From the NCBI GenBank assembly GCA_903872565.1, contig CAIQLG010000128.1, positions 1-35,436 of the forward strand: a stretch of DNA of 35,436 bases. The letters are read 5' to 3'. Within the stretch, counting starts at the first letter, position 1; the number at the start of each line of letters is the position of its first letter. The translations under genes were made by a program, and so were the position numbers. The notes beneath the pieces are model-generated. The model saw only the letters and a program-made list of their open reading frames with translations. It had not been told where the DNA came from and ran no database searches. Positions 1 to 7,859 of this stretch are shown in pieces. The DNA comes from an uncultured Lentisphaerota bacterium. GTDB taxonomy: Bacteria; Verrucomicrobiota; Lentisphaeria; Victivallales; GWF2-50-93.

Positions 1-99
1 GCGATGCTTGTCCACTTGAATGACGCGGAGTTCATCTACCCTGGCACGGAGTTGCGAATGGTCTACAAGATGCTCGCACCGGCATCGTCCGGTGACTGA
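1..99 (+). CDS. C-terminal end of an unidentified protein (partial)
   Basis: Frame 1 is open from the first base to a TGA at 97-99 and gives the last 32 residues of a protein cut by the window edge. The tail reads ...NDAEFIYPGTELRMVYKMLAP... The segment IYPGTEL resembles the last strand of a LysM peptidoglycan-binding repeat, where a 'I.PGQ.L.I' pattern is usual. That is only a weak resemblance over a few residues. No function can be assigned. Confidence 0.45.
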   Translation, partial: AMLVHLNDAEFIYPGTELRMVYKMLAPASSGD

Positions 100-147
100 A
101 AACCATACAACCTCTTTTTCCACGAATCAAGAAGTCTGACCTTCAGC

Positions 148-561
148 ATGAGGAAATGTGTCGTCTTCCTGCTCTGTTTGGAGAGTCATTGTTTTCCGAT
201 GCTGTATTTTGCCGTCGGGATTCATGTGTACGAGTGCGTTCTTGCAAATAACTTCCACACGTACTTTCATGATGAAAAACTGTTGTTGTTCTACATTTTA
301 TCCGGTTCCGCATTTGTTCTTGCCAATGCGATTTTTGTGTCATATAAGACTATTCAGTTTTTCCTGAGGCATCGCGTATTTAACAAGCCGCGCGACATTG
401 TAGCGGAAGGGTTTTCCGATCTGTGCGACCTTTGTGTCCAGGGATTGTCCGCGTTGGCATATTTCATGGTTCCTTTTGGATTTCGCGCATATCAGAATCT
501 TGTGTTTAAGACAAATAAGGTCTACTACAGCAAGGTTGAAGAGAGAACTCGCAGATATTAG
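148..561 (+). CDS. Small hypothetical membrane protein
   Basis: This 137-residue ORF starts with ATG 49 bp after the preceding stop. Hydrophobic stretches lie at about residues 15-34, 45-68 and 97-113, separated by basic segments, so an inner-membrane protein with two or three helices is plausible. It is fairly rich in Cys, Phe and Tyr. No family is recognised and there is no clear Shine-Dalgarno sequence. It stops 7 bp before a ~90 bp inverted-end repeat (569-657). The reverse strand also has short open frames here, so the call rests mainly on length and hydrophobic pattern. Confidence 0.5.
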   Translation: MRKCVVFLLCLESHCFPMLYFAVGIHVYECVLANNFHTYFHDEKLLLFYILSGSAFVLANAIFVSYKTIQFFLRHRVFNKPRDIVAEGFSDLCDLCVQGLSALAYFMVPFGFRAYQNLVFKTNKVYYSKVEERTRRY

Positions 562-568
562 ACTACCT

Positions 569-657
569 TCAGATTTCCTGAACCGCCGCCGTATGTGGTG
601 AAAGACCATGGAGAATACCAATGTTCCCTTTCAAAGATATGCGCCGGAAATCTGAAC
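569..657. repeat. Inverted-end repeat family R2, copy A
   Basis: An ~89 bp element begins TTCAGATTTCCTG and ends CCGGAAATCTGAAC, so its ends are inverted repeats of each other. The same ends and length occur at 19012-19099, 20218-20308 and 20432-20522. The interior of this copy has diverged most. It lies just after the small membrane protein gene, in intergenic DNA. Confidence 0.6.
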
Positions 658-946
658 CGGAAATTCCTCTGGCGTCGGAATTTCACGAAATACCTTTTTC
701 CCACAATGGACTATAGTAGCTTCTATGGTCAAGCTTCATTCGAACTTCATTCCTTTCGGGAAAGTCCTGATAATGCACTCCTCAGCTTTTTGTCGAAGAG
801 GCCGAGTAGGAGCAAAGATCGGCCACTGCTTGTGTATTTCGGGCTTGTATAAGCCAGGTACCTGTCGAACAAAAGGTGGTAGACAGTAAAAATTCCGCCT
901 TTCCCCTCCGCTCCGGACGGAGCGTCCGTAAAACTGGGAATCGAAA
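658..946. other. Intergenic stretch with a perfect hairpin
   Basis: No convincing gene is seen between the R2 copy and the glycosyltransferase stop. It contains a perfect 7-bp-stem palindrome at 909-924 (CGCTCCG, GA, CGGAGCG), downstream of the minus-strand glycosyltransferase gene. The hairpin lacks a following T-run on the minus strand, so it is not a typical intrinsic terminator. It overlaps the repeat at 883-914. Confidence 0.5.
883..914 (+). repeat. Direct repeat flanking the glycosyltransferase, left copy
   Basis: This ~32 bp stretch (ACAGTAAAAATTCCGCC followed by a C-rich run ending CTCCGCTCC) is closely matched in the same orientation at 2687-2718, on the other side of the glycosyltransferase gene. 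The shared part differs at only a few positions. A related GAAAATTCC-CCC start is seen at 20523. Confidence 0.6.
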
Positions 947-2608
947 CTATTCGGTAGTCGTATCAAATGCTTCGATGTAACAATCGCTATAGATGGATTT
1001 GGCGTGGGGGTAATTTTTCAAAATTAACTTCCGATGTTCGGGTTGCCCAAGGCGCGAATAGACATAGATACCCGGTTCGTCCGGACGCACTTCGCCATAA
1101 GCGCGGACTTCGTAGGGGCGGTGATTGTACATAAGGTACTTAATAGTATTACCTCCCCAAAAATAATCTTGGGGATGATCGATGTTCGGTTCGGGGCCCC
1201 GGTCATAATTAAAAATTTTAATGAGAGGATCGATCATATTGTCGGGGATAAAAGGTAATCGAGACTTGATTTCGCTGTGAGGGATTGAACCAAAGGTAAA
1301 GGCGTAGTGAAAGCTGCCACAGACAAAATAGAGTGGCTTCTTAGGAGCGACCGTCTTCATGTATTCCGCTACTCTCACAAGATCAACGAACATTTCGCGT
1401 TTGAGATCCGGAAGATTGGCCCAGATATTAAAAAAGCGATCATACCCAAGATAGCCGCAGCATATCAGAACAATAATTATTATCAATTGTTTGAATAAAC
1501 GCGGACGACGGTAATTGACATAAAGCCATTCGAGCGGCAGAGCACAAATAATATACAGGGGAGCAATGATCCCCAGGCCGCGCAGAAAATGTGGAACGTC
1601 TTTGGATAACCAGATGGGCACGAGTTGATTTAAAAGGAGAACAAGAATCAACAGATGTGTGGGTTTTTTGATCCGGCGAAACAGAATAATCAAACCGAAT
1701 ATAAACAGAATACCTTCGAGGGGGGCAAGCAGCGGTTGATAAGGAATATTGAATTGGAGAATAAAATCACCCTGATAATTAAACATCCCGAGGGTGGTCA
1801 GTCCGCATTGGAAAAGATAGACAATCACGTTCGTCCCGGCATCTTTGGCCTGATTCATGATACTGACATCCATCGTGCGTCCAAAAACCATCGCCGGATA
1901 GTGAACGGCGAATAAGAGAAAGGGCAGAAAAGTTATCCCGAATGAAAGAACAAATTTATTGAGTTCTGGTTTGGAGATTTTTAGAAGTGGGTGTTTTTGC
2001 CAGCGTGCGTAGAGCCAAACCAAGAGGATTACAAAAGGGAAAATACGGTAAGATATGTAAGTATAAAAACCCAACGCGAGGAAGATCCCCGCCAAGATCC
2101 ATTCGCGATTTTTGTGTGTAGTTAGAGCACGTTTGAGAAAAATGAGTGTCAACATGATGAATATTGGCATTGTAATCACCCGATAGCCAAGCCGGGAAAA
2201 AAGGATGTGATAAAAAGAGGAAGCCAGGAGAAATGTCGAGAGTAATCCGATCCTACGATTGAATAAGGTTTTGCCAAACCAATACATCACAACGAGCGTA
2301 ATAATTCCAACTACAGCTGACGCAAGATAGATAGGCCAAGGTTTGAAACCAAAAATTGCGACAAAGGGAGTAGCAAACCAAAAGAATAATCCTTCCCGAC
2401 CTCCATTACGATAGTAGCATGGAGTAATGAATCCCTGCATGATGTCGTGAATATCGAGTCCATTGGCAGCAATGTCCGGGTAGAGTCCTATGGGAATTTC
2501 TGTGATACGATAGAGGCGTAGGAAAATACCCCATAGGAGAATTATGGTTAAGCCAATCGTATAGCGATAAGGGTAGAGGTGGTTGAGAAAAGTTTTAATG
2601 CGACTCAT
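947..2608 (-). CDS. GT-C fold membrane glycosyltransferase (PMT/ArnT-like)
   Basis: A 553-residue polytopic membrane protein. It would transfer a sugar from a polyprenyl-phosphate donor to an acceptor on the periplasmic side. The N-terminus is basic, followed by a helix (about 17-31) and then the first extracytoplasmic loop with the motif GLYPDIAANGLDI (Asp45). That is where GT-C enzymes of the dolichyl-phosphate-mannose/ArnT type carry their catalytic acidic residue. About ten further hydrophobic helices follow to about residue 390, then a ~160-residue soluble periplasmic tail, the usual GT-C layout. The exact sugar and acceptor cannot be told. No Shine-Dalgarno sequence is visible before the ATG. 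The gene stands alone between two near-identical direct repeats (883-914, 2687-2718), which may mark its insertion. Confidence 0.8.
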   Translation of the reverse strand: MSRIKTFLNHLYPYRYTIGLTIILLWGIFLRLYRITEIPIGLYPDIAANGLDIHDIMQGFITPCYYRNGGREGLFFWFATPFVAIFGFKPWPIYLASAVVGIITLVVMYWFGKTLFNRRIGLLSTFLLASSFYHILFSRLGYRVITMPIFIMLTLIFLKRALTTHKNREWILAGIFLALGFYTYISYRIFPFVILLVWLYARWQKHPLLKISKPELNKFVLSFGITFLPFLLFAVHYPAMVFGRTMDVSIMNQAKDAGTNVIVYLFQCGLTTLGMFNYQGDFILQFNIPYQPLLAPLEGILFIFGLIILFRRIKKPTHLLILVLLLNQLVPIWLSKDVPHFLRGLGIIAPLYIICALPLEWLYVNYRRPRLFKQLIIIIVLICCGYLGYDRFFNIWANLPDLKREMFVDLVRVAEYMKTVAPKKPLYFVCGSFHYAFTFGSIPHSEIKSRLPFIPDNMIDPLIKIFNYDRGPEPNIDHPQDYFWGGNTIKYLMYNHRPYEVRAYGEVRPDEPGIYVYSRLGQPEHRKLILKNYPHAKSIYSDCYIEAFDTTTE

Positions 2609-2686
2609 AACTGATAGGAGTTTTGATTTTTATCATGGAGGATAATAAGTCGGGAGGATTGAAGATTCAATAGAAAATGATGGGAA

Positions 2687-2718
2687 ACAGTGAAAATTCC
2701 TCCTTCCCTCTCCGCTCC
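2687..2718 (+). repeat. Direct repeat flanking the glycosyltransferase, right copy
   Basis: ACAGTGAAAATTCCTCC followed by a pyrimidine-rich run ending CTCCGCTCC; it matches 883-914 in the same orientation. A GC-rich hairpin (CCCTTG...CAAGGG, about 2742-2763) lies just to the right. The two copies bracket a 1.77 kb segment that holds only the glycosyltransferase. Confidence 0.6.
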
Positions 2719-2719
2719 A

Positions 2720-2980
2720 TCATCTGCATTCTCCTTCCGCCCCTTGCCGTCGCGGACAAGGGCTATGGGAGTTTTCCGATTGCTGTCTTGAGAAACGATT
2801 TATAGCAGAGGCTATTCTTTTATCCCTTAGCATTGGTGTCAAATCTTCTATATCTTCCGCTGATAAGTTGTGCCCGTCCACGTCATTAATTATATTGTGT
2901 GGCTTATACCCCTTATCGGGCTTGCGCCGGCCGAAGCGCGTTCCATGGACAATATCCAGTTCTTCATTAAACAAGGACAA
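2720..2980 (-). pseudogene. Doubtful ORF or gene remnant
   Basis: An open frame of 86 codons that begins with TTG; no in-frame ATG gives a better start. The hydrophilic centre (...YKPHNIINDVDGHNLSAEDI...) has protein-like composition. The last ~25 residues are encoded by the hairpin and repeat DNA at 2720-2765 and look like read-through into non-coding sequence. No family is recognised. It lies between the glycosyltransferase and the peptidase on the same strand and may be what is left of a decayed gene. Confidence 0.25.
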
Positions 2981-3022
2981 ATTGGCCTTTGGAAATATAG
3001 CTGAAGCACAAATAAAGTAAAA

Positions 3023-5041
3023 CTATCTTATGGGTATCTCATCACTGCAAATGGCATTATTAAACACCAGATAAACAACTCCCTGTGCCTCCATCATCAT
3101 TTTCTCATATTTTTTCACACTTATGCTGCATTTCCATGAAGTCATATCGCCAGAGATGATCTTGCAGTTTGACTTTTTGTCGCAGAGGACGCCTTTGCAG
3201 TTTGGTACCTGATACCTGACATATATCCTAGGTTTTTCAGTTCCGAAATACGAGCCTGTCAAGTCAAAAATCATATTTTCCTCAACTGTTGCGGACTCGA
3301 TGGTATTAATTGTCGGAACCATAACTTCAAACGATTCAGTAATCAAATCTGGTGCTGCCTTTTGACCTTTTACTTTTCTTTGTATGTAAAGGGAATAGGT
3401 TCCAGCGGCTACTTTTGAAGTCCACTCGCAGTCTATTGTGGAACAAGGATAAATGGTATTGAGGACTTTTATTGTTTTCTTCTTAGTTCCAAGAGCTCCT
3501 CCGGAAATATATGCCTTGGCCGCTTTCTCGGACTGACCCGTCGGGCATGTAGCTTTGAACTTCGAACCTATTGTCTCTTGATATTTATCTGTGGGATTTT
3601 CGGGAGGAACGTAATTCATCGCGGAAGGCCCATAAGCTTTAATACAGATGTTGCATGTGGGTTCAAACATGGTAAGATCTTGCCATTCTGTACCATTAAG
3701 ACTGCCGAAGCTTTCACCTGCATTTGCTGTTGCTTTTGAACTGTACCCCGCATACGCATACTCGACTGCCAAAGGGAATTTATATCCTGGCGTTGTTATT
3801 TTAATCACAATGGAAAATGTTTCACCTTTGGGGATGAATATTGCCGCCGGAGGGGTAAGAGCGACGGTGTAGAATCCGGAAATGGGCTTGGACACGCTCT
3901 GAGAGTCCAAAACTTTTATTCCGCTGATTGGATTTCCTCTTGTGACTTCTTTATAAACAGAAATATTAACTGTGGCGTTTGAAGAAGGTGTGTAGAACGA
4001 AACAGCGCTTAGAGTCCCCTCTGCTGTAGCAGTGAATATATTGGCACCCCATAAAGTCTCATTTCCATCAAAACCAACACTGTTAACCCATCCAAGCGGG
4101 TCGAACTGTGATATTCCCGGATAATTTGAAGTGACCTCTGAATCATAGAAGCAAGTCACGTCCTGAAAACTTGTGTCATAGTATGATATCCAGAAATAGC
4201 CAGCGTCACCCCAGCTTTCACCCCAGCTGTTTTTTATAAGAAACGCGCCGTTTCCAGCAGGCTGAGTATTGAAGTTTGTGGCCGGGAAATTATCATCCCA
4301 TCCGGCAATGGTGACGGCGTGATTCAATGTTGTGCCGGAGCTGTTGTAGAATGCATGGTTGGTGGCATTGTAGTAGGTTTCACTCCAGAAGAAAGAGCAC
4401 TGTAAAGCTCCATAGTCAGTCATCGCCTGTTTAATTAAATCATTGTCGGTCAAATTGCTTCTTGCCGGCATGAAAAGAACATTTTGAATGTGTTTCTCCA
4501 CTTGCGTCCCCGATGCGGGATTGGCCCCTATGTTCGGATATGGATCATCGCTCTCATTATATGGGCCAGCCCATCTTCCGAGATATGCTGTTGACATCCA
4601 AGCTTGTCCTCCATCATTAAAGCCAAGGTCGAAACCGGCCTTATTGGCGAGGTTATTCTCTGAGAAGTCACGATCTTCAGCCGTTTTCAAACAGGATTCC
4701 ATACTTCCGAAAGTTGCGAACGTCCAACAAGTGCCATAATTTCCCTGATCCTTAACTGATGTCATTTTGTTGTCATTCCTTAAATCATAGGCTACCGGAA
4801 ATGACTTGTTTATTTTGACGGCGGGTTTGAGATATTTAGTGTGGGACATGTCAACAGGAGATGGTCTGCATCCTAAGCCTAGTGTGGTCACAGCCTTCTT
4901 AAAATTGATGAATTCGGGATTTGTAGGAGCTTTTTGAAATTCCTGGGCAAATCCGTTCTGACATAAGAATAAAACCGGCAGAATTACTATTTTTAGCAAA
5001 TCTGTCCTAGCGCAAAAGTTGATGGAAAACTTGATTCTCAT
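3023..5041 (-). CDS. Secreted C1-family (papain-like) cysteine peptidase with C-terminal beta domains
   Basis: A 672-residue exported peptidase. Residues 1-32 form a signal peptide (basic start, hydrophobic core, cleavage likely after GFA). The papain domain spans about 83-300 with every catalytic element present: oxyanion Gln99 in KDQGNYGTCWTFA, nucleophile Cys105, His241 in LNHAVTIAGWDD, and Asn271 in LIKNSWGESWG. Residues ~315-470 look like the beta-rich 'lectin-like' domain that often follows C1 domains in bacterial and archaeal secreted peptidases. Residues ~575-665 look like an Ig/IPT-type beta sandwich with paired cysteines. No propeptide of classic papain type is evident; residues 33-80 may serve as one. 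It probably acts outside the cell or in the periplasm on proteins. It is transcribed alone from the promoter at 5050-5078. Confidence 0.88.
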   Translation of the reverse strand: MRIKFSINFCARTDLLKIVILPVLFLCQNGFAQEFQKAPTNPEFINFKKAVTTLGLGCRPSPVDMSHTKYLKPAVKINKSFPVAYDLRNDNKMTSVKDQGNYGTCWTFATFGSMESCLKTAEDRDFSENNLANKAGFDLGFNDGGQAWMSTAYLGRWAGPYNESDDPYPNIGANPASGTQVEKHIQNVLFMPARSNLTDNDLIKQAMTDYGALQCSFFWSETYYNATNHAFYNSSGTTLNHAVTIAGWDDNFPATNFNTQPAGNGAFLIKNSWGESWGDAGYFWISYYDTSFQDVTCFYDSEVTSNYPGISQFDPLGWVNSVGFDGNETLWGANIFTATAEGTLSAVSFYTPSSNATVNISVYKEVTRGNPISGIKVLDSQSVSKPISGFYTVALTPPAAIFIPKGETFSIVIKITTPGYKFPLAVEYAYAGYSSKATANAGESFGSLNGTEWQDLTMFEPTCNICIKAYGPSAMNYVPPENPTDKYQETIGSKFKATCPTGQSEKAAKAYISGGALGTKKKTIKVLNTIYPCSTIDCEWTSKVAAGTYSLYIQRKVKGQKAAPDLITESFEVMVPTINTIESATVEENMIFDLTGSYFGTEKPRIYVRYQVPNCKGVLCDKKSNCKIISGDMTSWKCSISVKKYEKMMMEAQGVVYLVFNNAICSDEIPIR

Positions 5042-5049
5042 ATGGTAGG

Positions 5050-5078
5050 AATATAATACGTTTGGACGGAAAAATCAA
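5050..5078 (-). promoter_or_regulatory. Sigma70-type promoter giving a near-leaderless peptidase mRNA
   Basis: On the minus strand, TTGATT (5073-5078) is separated by 17 bp from TATATT (5050-5055). Only 8 bp then remain before the ATG at 5041, so transcription starting 6-8 bp after the -10 would begin at or next to the start codon. This fits the lack of any Shine-Dalgarno sequence before the peptidase gene. Confidence 0.55.
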
Positions 5079-5297
5079 GTGCAAAAGCTGAAAACACACG
5101 ATAAATCGTGAACTCCAACTTTCAAATCACTCTGGCGAGTCAAATTTTGAATGTCTGAGATGAACTTTTTCCCGACCGATTTTCTTTTTTTCCTGTAATC
5201 TAGGCAGTCAAAGGCTATAGTTTTAGATTAAACCAAAAAGAGAATAAGAGGGTTTTGCCGCTTTGAGTTAGGGTTTGTCATATACAACATGTGAAAA

Positions 5298-6728
5298 ATG
5301 AAAATTCTTCTTTTATCAATGCCGGACTGCGTGAAACTCATTGACAGTCTGGCGCGTTTTCCGAATCTGGGAATTGTTTCGCTCGCCGGTTCCCTGACAG
5401 GTCATGAAGTCAGGGTACTGGATCTTGTTACATGCAGGGGAAAAGTCGAAAAAACCATTTCTGAACTGATAAACGAGTTCAAGCCCGAACTTGTGGGACT
5501 GAGCGCGATGACATTCCAGTTCGACACGCTGATGAAGATTGCGGCTCTGATAAAAGGAATTCAGCCTGAAATCAAGATTGCGGCGGGTGGCTATCATGTG
5601 AGTCTGCTTTATGACAAACTGGCCGAATCAAAGCATGTTTTTGAAAATCTCGACTATCTTGTCAGAGGCGAAGGCGAATTTACATTTGCCGAACTTGTTT
5701 CAAGCCTGGAAAATGGAAATGCCAGCGACATGTCTGAGGTTGCCGGATTGAGTTGGAAGAGCGAATCTGGCTGGAAACATAATAAGGATAGGGAACTTGC
5801 GGATTTGGAGAAAATTCCTCTGCCCGCCCGCGACAGACGCATATGCAAGGAATTTTATTTTCTTAACAACAGGAATTATCCGGTGGATGTCATTGAGACT
5901 TCAAGAGGCTGTCCATTCAACTGCAAATTTTGCTGTATAACCCAGATGTATGGAAGGGTTTTCAGAAAATATCCTGTTGGAAGAGTCGTCAATGACATTA
6001 GAAATATGAAGGAACATGGGATAAAGGGAATTTTTATAACCGATGACAACATAACTTATGACATTCAGCATTTAAAGGAATTGTGTAACGCCATAATAGA
6101 CCATGGCTTGAACGACATTTTATTCATGGTACAGGTGACTGCGGCTGGACTTGCCGCCAATCCGGATTTAGTCGAACTCATGAGCAGGGCTAATTTCAGG
6201 ATCGTTTTTGTGGGTTTTGAATCCATGGATCCGGCGACACTCAAGGAAATCAGCAAACCAACCAGTCCTGAAACAAACCGGAAAACGGCACGTCTTCTTA
6301 GAGAGAACAAGATCGGAATAATAGCCAGCGTTATTGTAGGACATCCTGCCGATGATCGGGGAAGCATCTCGGAAAATTTCAGAAATATACGAAACCTTCA
6401 TCCAGATATTATTTATCCATTGTATCTGACGCCATATCCTAAAACAAAGATACGCGAAGAGCTATTAAAGGAAGGACTGGTCGTAAATATCGATGATTAC
6501 AGCAGATACGACTGTTTTTCTTCATGCAATGTAAAGACAAGACATCTGAGCCAGAAGGAGGTATTCGTCTGCCTCCGAAAAGAAATGCTCCATGACTTTT
6601 TTGACCCGAGACATCTTTTTCAGAATTATTTTCTGAAGAACTGGGGATTTTCCTTTGTCTGGGCGATTGCTCACAATTTATTGCGAACACTGTTGGATAT
6701 TTTGTTCGGAAGCGGCCGTTCAAGATGA
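5298..6728 (+). CDS. B12-binding domain radical SAM protein
   Basis: A 476-residue enzyme of the cobalamin-binding radical SAM class (BchE/HpnJ-like architecture). Residues 1-145 form a B12-binding Rossmann-type domain (MKILLLSMP start, LVGLSAMTF, AAGGYHVSL, LVRGEGE). The radical SAM core follows, with the [4Fe-4S] motif Cys205-x3-Cys209-x2-Cys212 in SRGCPFNCKFC and a TIM-barrel part running to about residue 400. Such enzymes methylate unactivated carbons or do ring and chain rearrangements on lipids, tetrapyrroles and antibiotics; the substrate here is unknown. It converges with the minus-strand sphingolipid-type genes, with only 3 bp between its stop and theirs, so it is not in their operon. 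A lipid-tailoring role is inferred from position only. The start is ATG with no clear Shine-Dalgarno sequence. Confidence 0.85.
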   Translation: MKILLLSMPDCVKLIDSLARFPNLGIVSLAGSLTGHEVRVLDLVTCRGKVEKTISELINEFKPELVGLSAMTFQFDTLMKIAALIKGIQPEIKIAAGGYHVSLLYDKLAESKHVFENLDYLVRGEGEFTFAELVSSLENGNASDMSEVAGLSWKSESGWKHNKDRELADLEKIPLPARDRRICKEFYFLNNRNYPVDVIETSRGCPFNCKFCCITQMYGRVFRKYPVGRVVNDIRNMKEHGIKGIFITDDNITYDIQHLKELCNAIIDHGLNDILFMVQVTAAGLAANPDLVELMSRANFRIVFVGFESMDPATLKEISKPTSPETNRKTARLLRENKIGIIASVIVGHPADDRGSISENFRNIRNLHPDIIYPLYLTPYPKTKIREELLKEGLVVNIDDYSRYDCFSSCNVKTRHLSQKEVFVCLRKEMLHDFFDPRHLFQNYFLKNWGFSFVWAIAHNLLRTLLDILFGSGRSR

Positions 6729-6731
6729 AAT

Positions 6732-7859
6732 TCAGGCCTCCTTCTCCAGTCTTTTTTTAAAGCAGACTCTTCGCTTATGGCGTTGTGCGTCAAAGCGTTT
6801 CCAGAGGTTCACAATCCGTTTATTCCCTGACATCTGCCAGTGGGCGTGAGCCCTGGTGATGCCCTGCTTCATGAGATTGGCAAGAAGCTCCTCCACCATC
6901 AATGAAAAAATCCCCTGTTGCTTGAATTCATTGCGGACGGCCACAAGAAGGATATCGGCACATTCCCTTTCAATTAAGAAGCTTTTGCCGAAACGCAGGA
7001 GTCCTAACGGGAAAAGATTCCCATTGCTTTTCAGCGCGGCAGAGTTCAATGACGGAAGCGCGAGTGCAAATCCCAATACTGTGCCATCAGGATGAAGGAC
7101 AAGGGAGACGAAATCCTTGGGCAGAAAAAACAGCAATGAACTCTCAAAGCATCTTATCTGTGAGGTGTCGAATTTAGTGAATCCGTAAAGGTTTTCGTAT
7201 GAGGAATTTATCAAATCGAAGATAGCAGGGGTCAAGCTTTTGATTTTTGCAGTGGACTTATCCTTTAGAACATCAAACCCATATCTTTCGCGGGCGATAC
7301 GGGCGGATTTAGCCAATGCTTCAGGCATTTTCCCCGGAGAATGGACTATCCATTCGAACCATTCCGCATCCAACTGGTAGCAATTGCCAGAAAGATGTCC
7401 TTCATAATACGGATAGTTGAACGACGAATGGAATGAAGCGCTGTGTTCAAAACCGGAGACCAGAATTCCGGTCTTGTCAAAATCGGTGAACCCCAGCGGC
7501 CCATGCAATTCCTTGGCACCAGCTGTGACAGCCCATGATTCGGCGGCGGAAAGAAGTGCGGCGGAGACTTCTGGTTCGTCAATGAAGTCCAACCAACCAA
7601 ACCTGGCGGGTCGTTCCGAATATTCCGGCCGCCGGTCCCTGAAGACTGCGATCCTGCCAACAATCCCACGCTCTCCTTTCACCATAAAGAAGGATATCTC
7701 GTGGAATACGAGGGCCGGATTTGCCGAAAGGATCTGCTTGTCCAGATACCTCAGACCTGGAATCCAGTTGGAACATCCGGCATAGAGAGTGTATGGAAAA
7801 TCCACGAAGTTGGATAGGAATCTTTTGTTAGAAACACCCGCGCATTCAAGCAGTTTCAA
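6732..7859 (-). CDS. GNAT-like acyltransferase, candidate partner of the alpha-oxoamine synthase
   Basis: A 375-residue soluble protein that starts inside the end of the upstream alpha-oxoamine synthase gene (14 bp overlap), so the two are translationally coupled. The C-terminal third (about 280-375) has a GNAT pattern: a beta strand with VAVRNEFKQQGIFSLM (the acyl-CoA/pantetheine loop region) and then a strand with MSGNKRIVNLWKRF. The N-terminal half carries the conserved-looking blocks LHGPLGFTDFDKTGILV and FNYPYYEGHL, typical of long bacterial GNAT relatives of unknown function. Since its partner makes a long-chain amino-ketone, an N-acyltransferase (ceramide-synthase-like) role is a reasonable inference. 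It is not shown by sequence alone. No membrane helix is seen. Confidence 0.65.
   Translation of the reverse strand: MKLLECAGVSNKRFLSNFVDFPYTLYAGCSNWIPGLRYLDKQILSANPALVFHEISFFMVKGERGIVGRIAVFRDRRPEYSERPARFGWLDFIDEPEVSAALLSAAESWAVTAGAKELHGPLGFTDFDKTGILVSGFEHSASFHSSFNYPYYEGHLSGNCYQLDAEWFEWIVHSPGKMPEALAKSARIARERYGFDVLKDKSTAKIKSLTPAIFDLINSSYENLYGFTKFDTSQIRCFESSLLFFLPKDFVSLVLHPDGTVLGFALALPSLNSAALKSNGNLFPLGLLRFGKSFLIERECADILLVAVRNEFKQQGIFSLMVEELLANLMKQGITRAHAHWQMSGNKRIVNLWKRFDAQRHKRRVCFKKRLEKEA

Noticed and set aside
6717-6740. A terminator between the converging radical SAM and GNAT-like genes
   Set aside because: Only 3 bp separate the stops and no stem followed by a T-run is visible on either strand.
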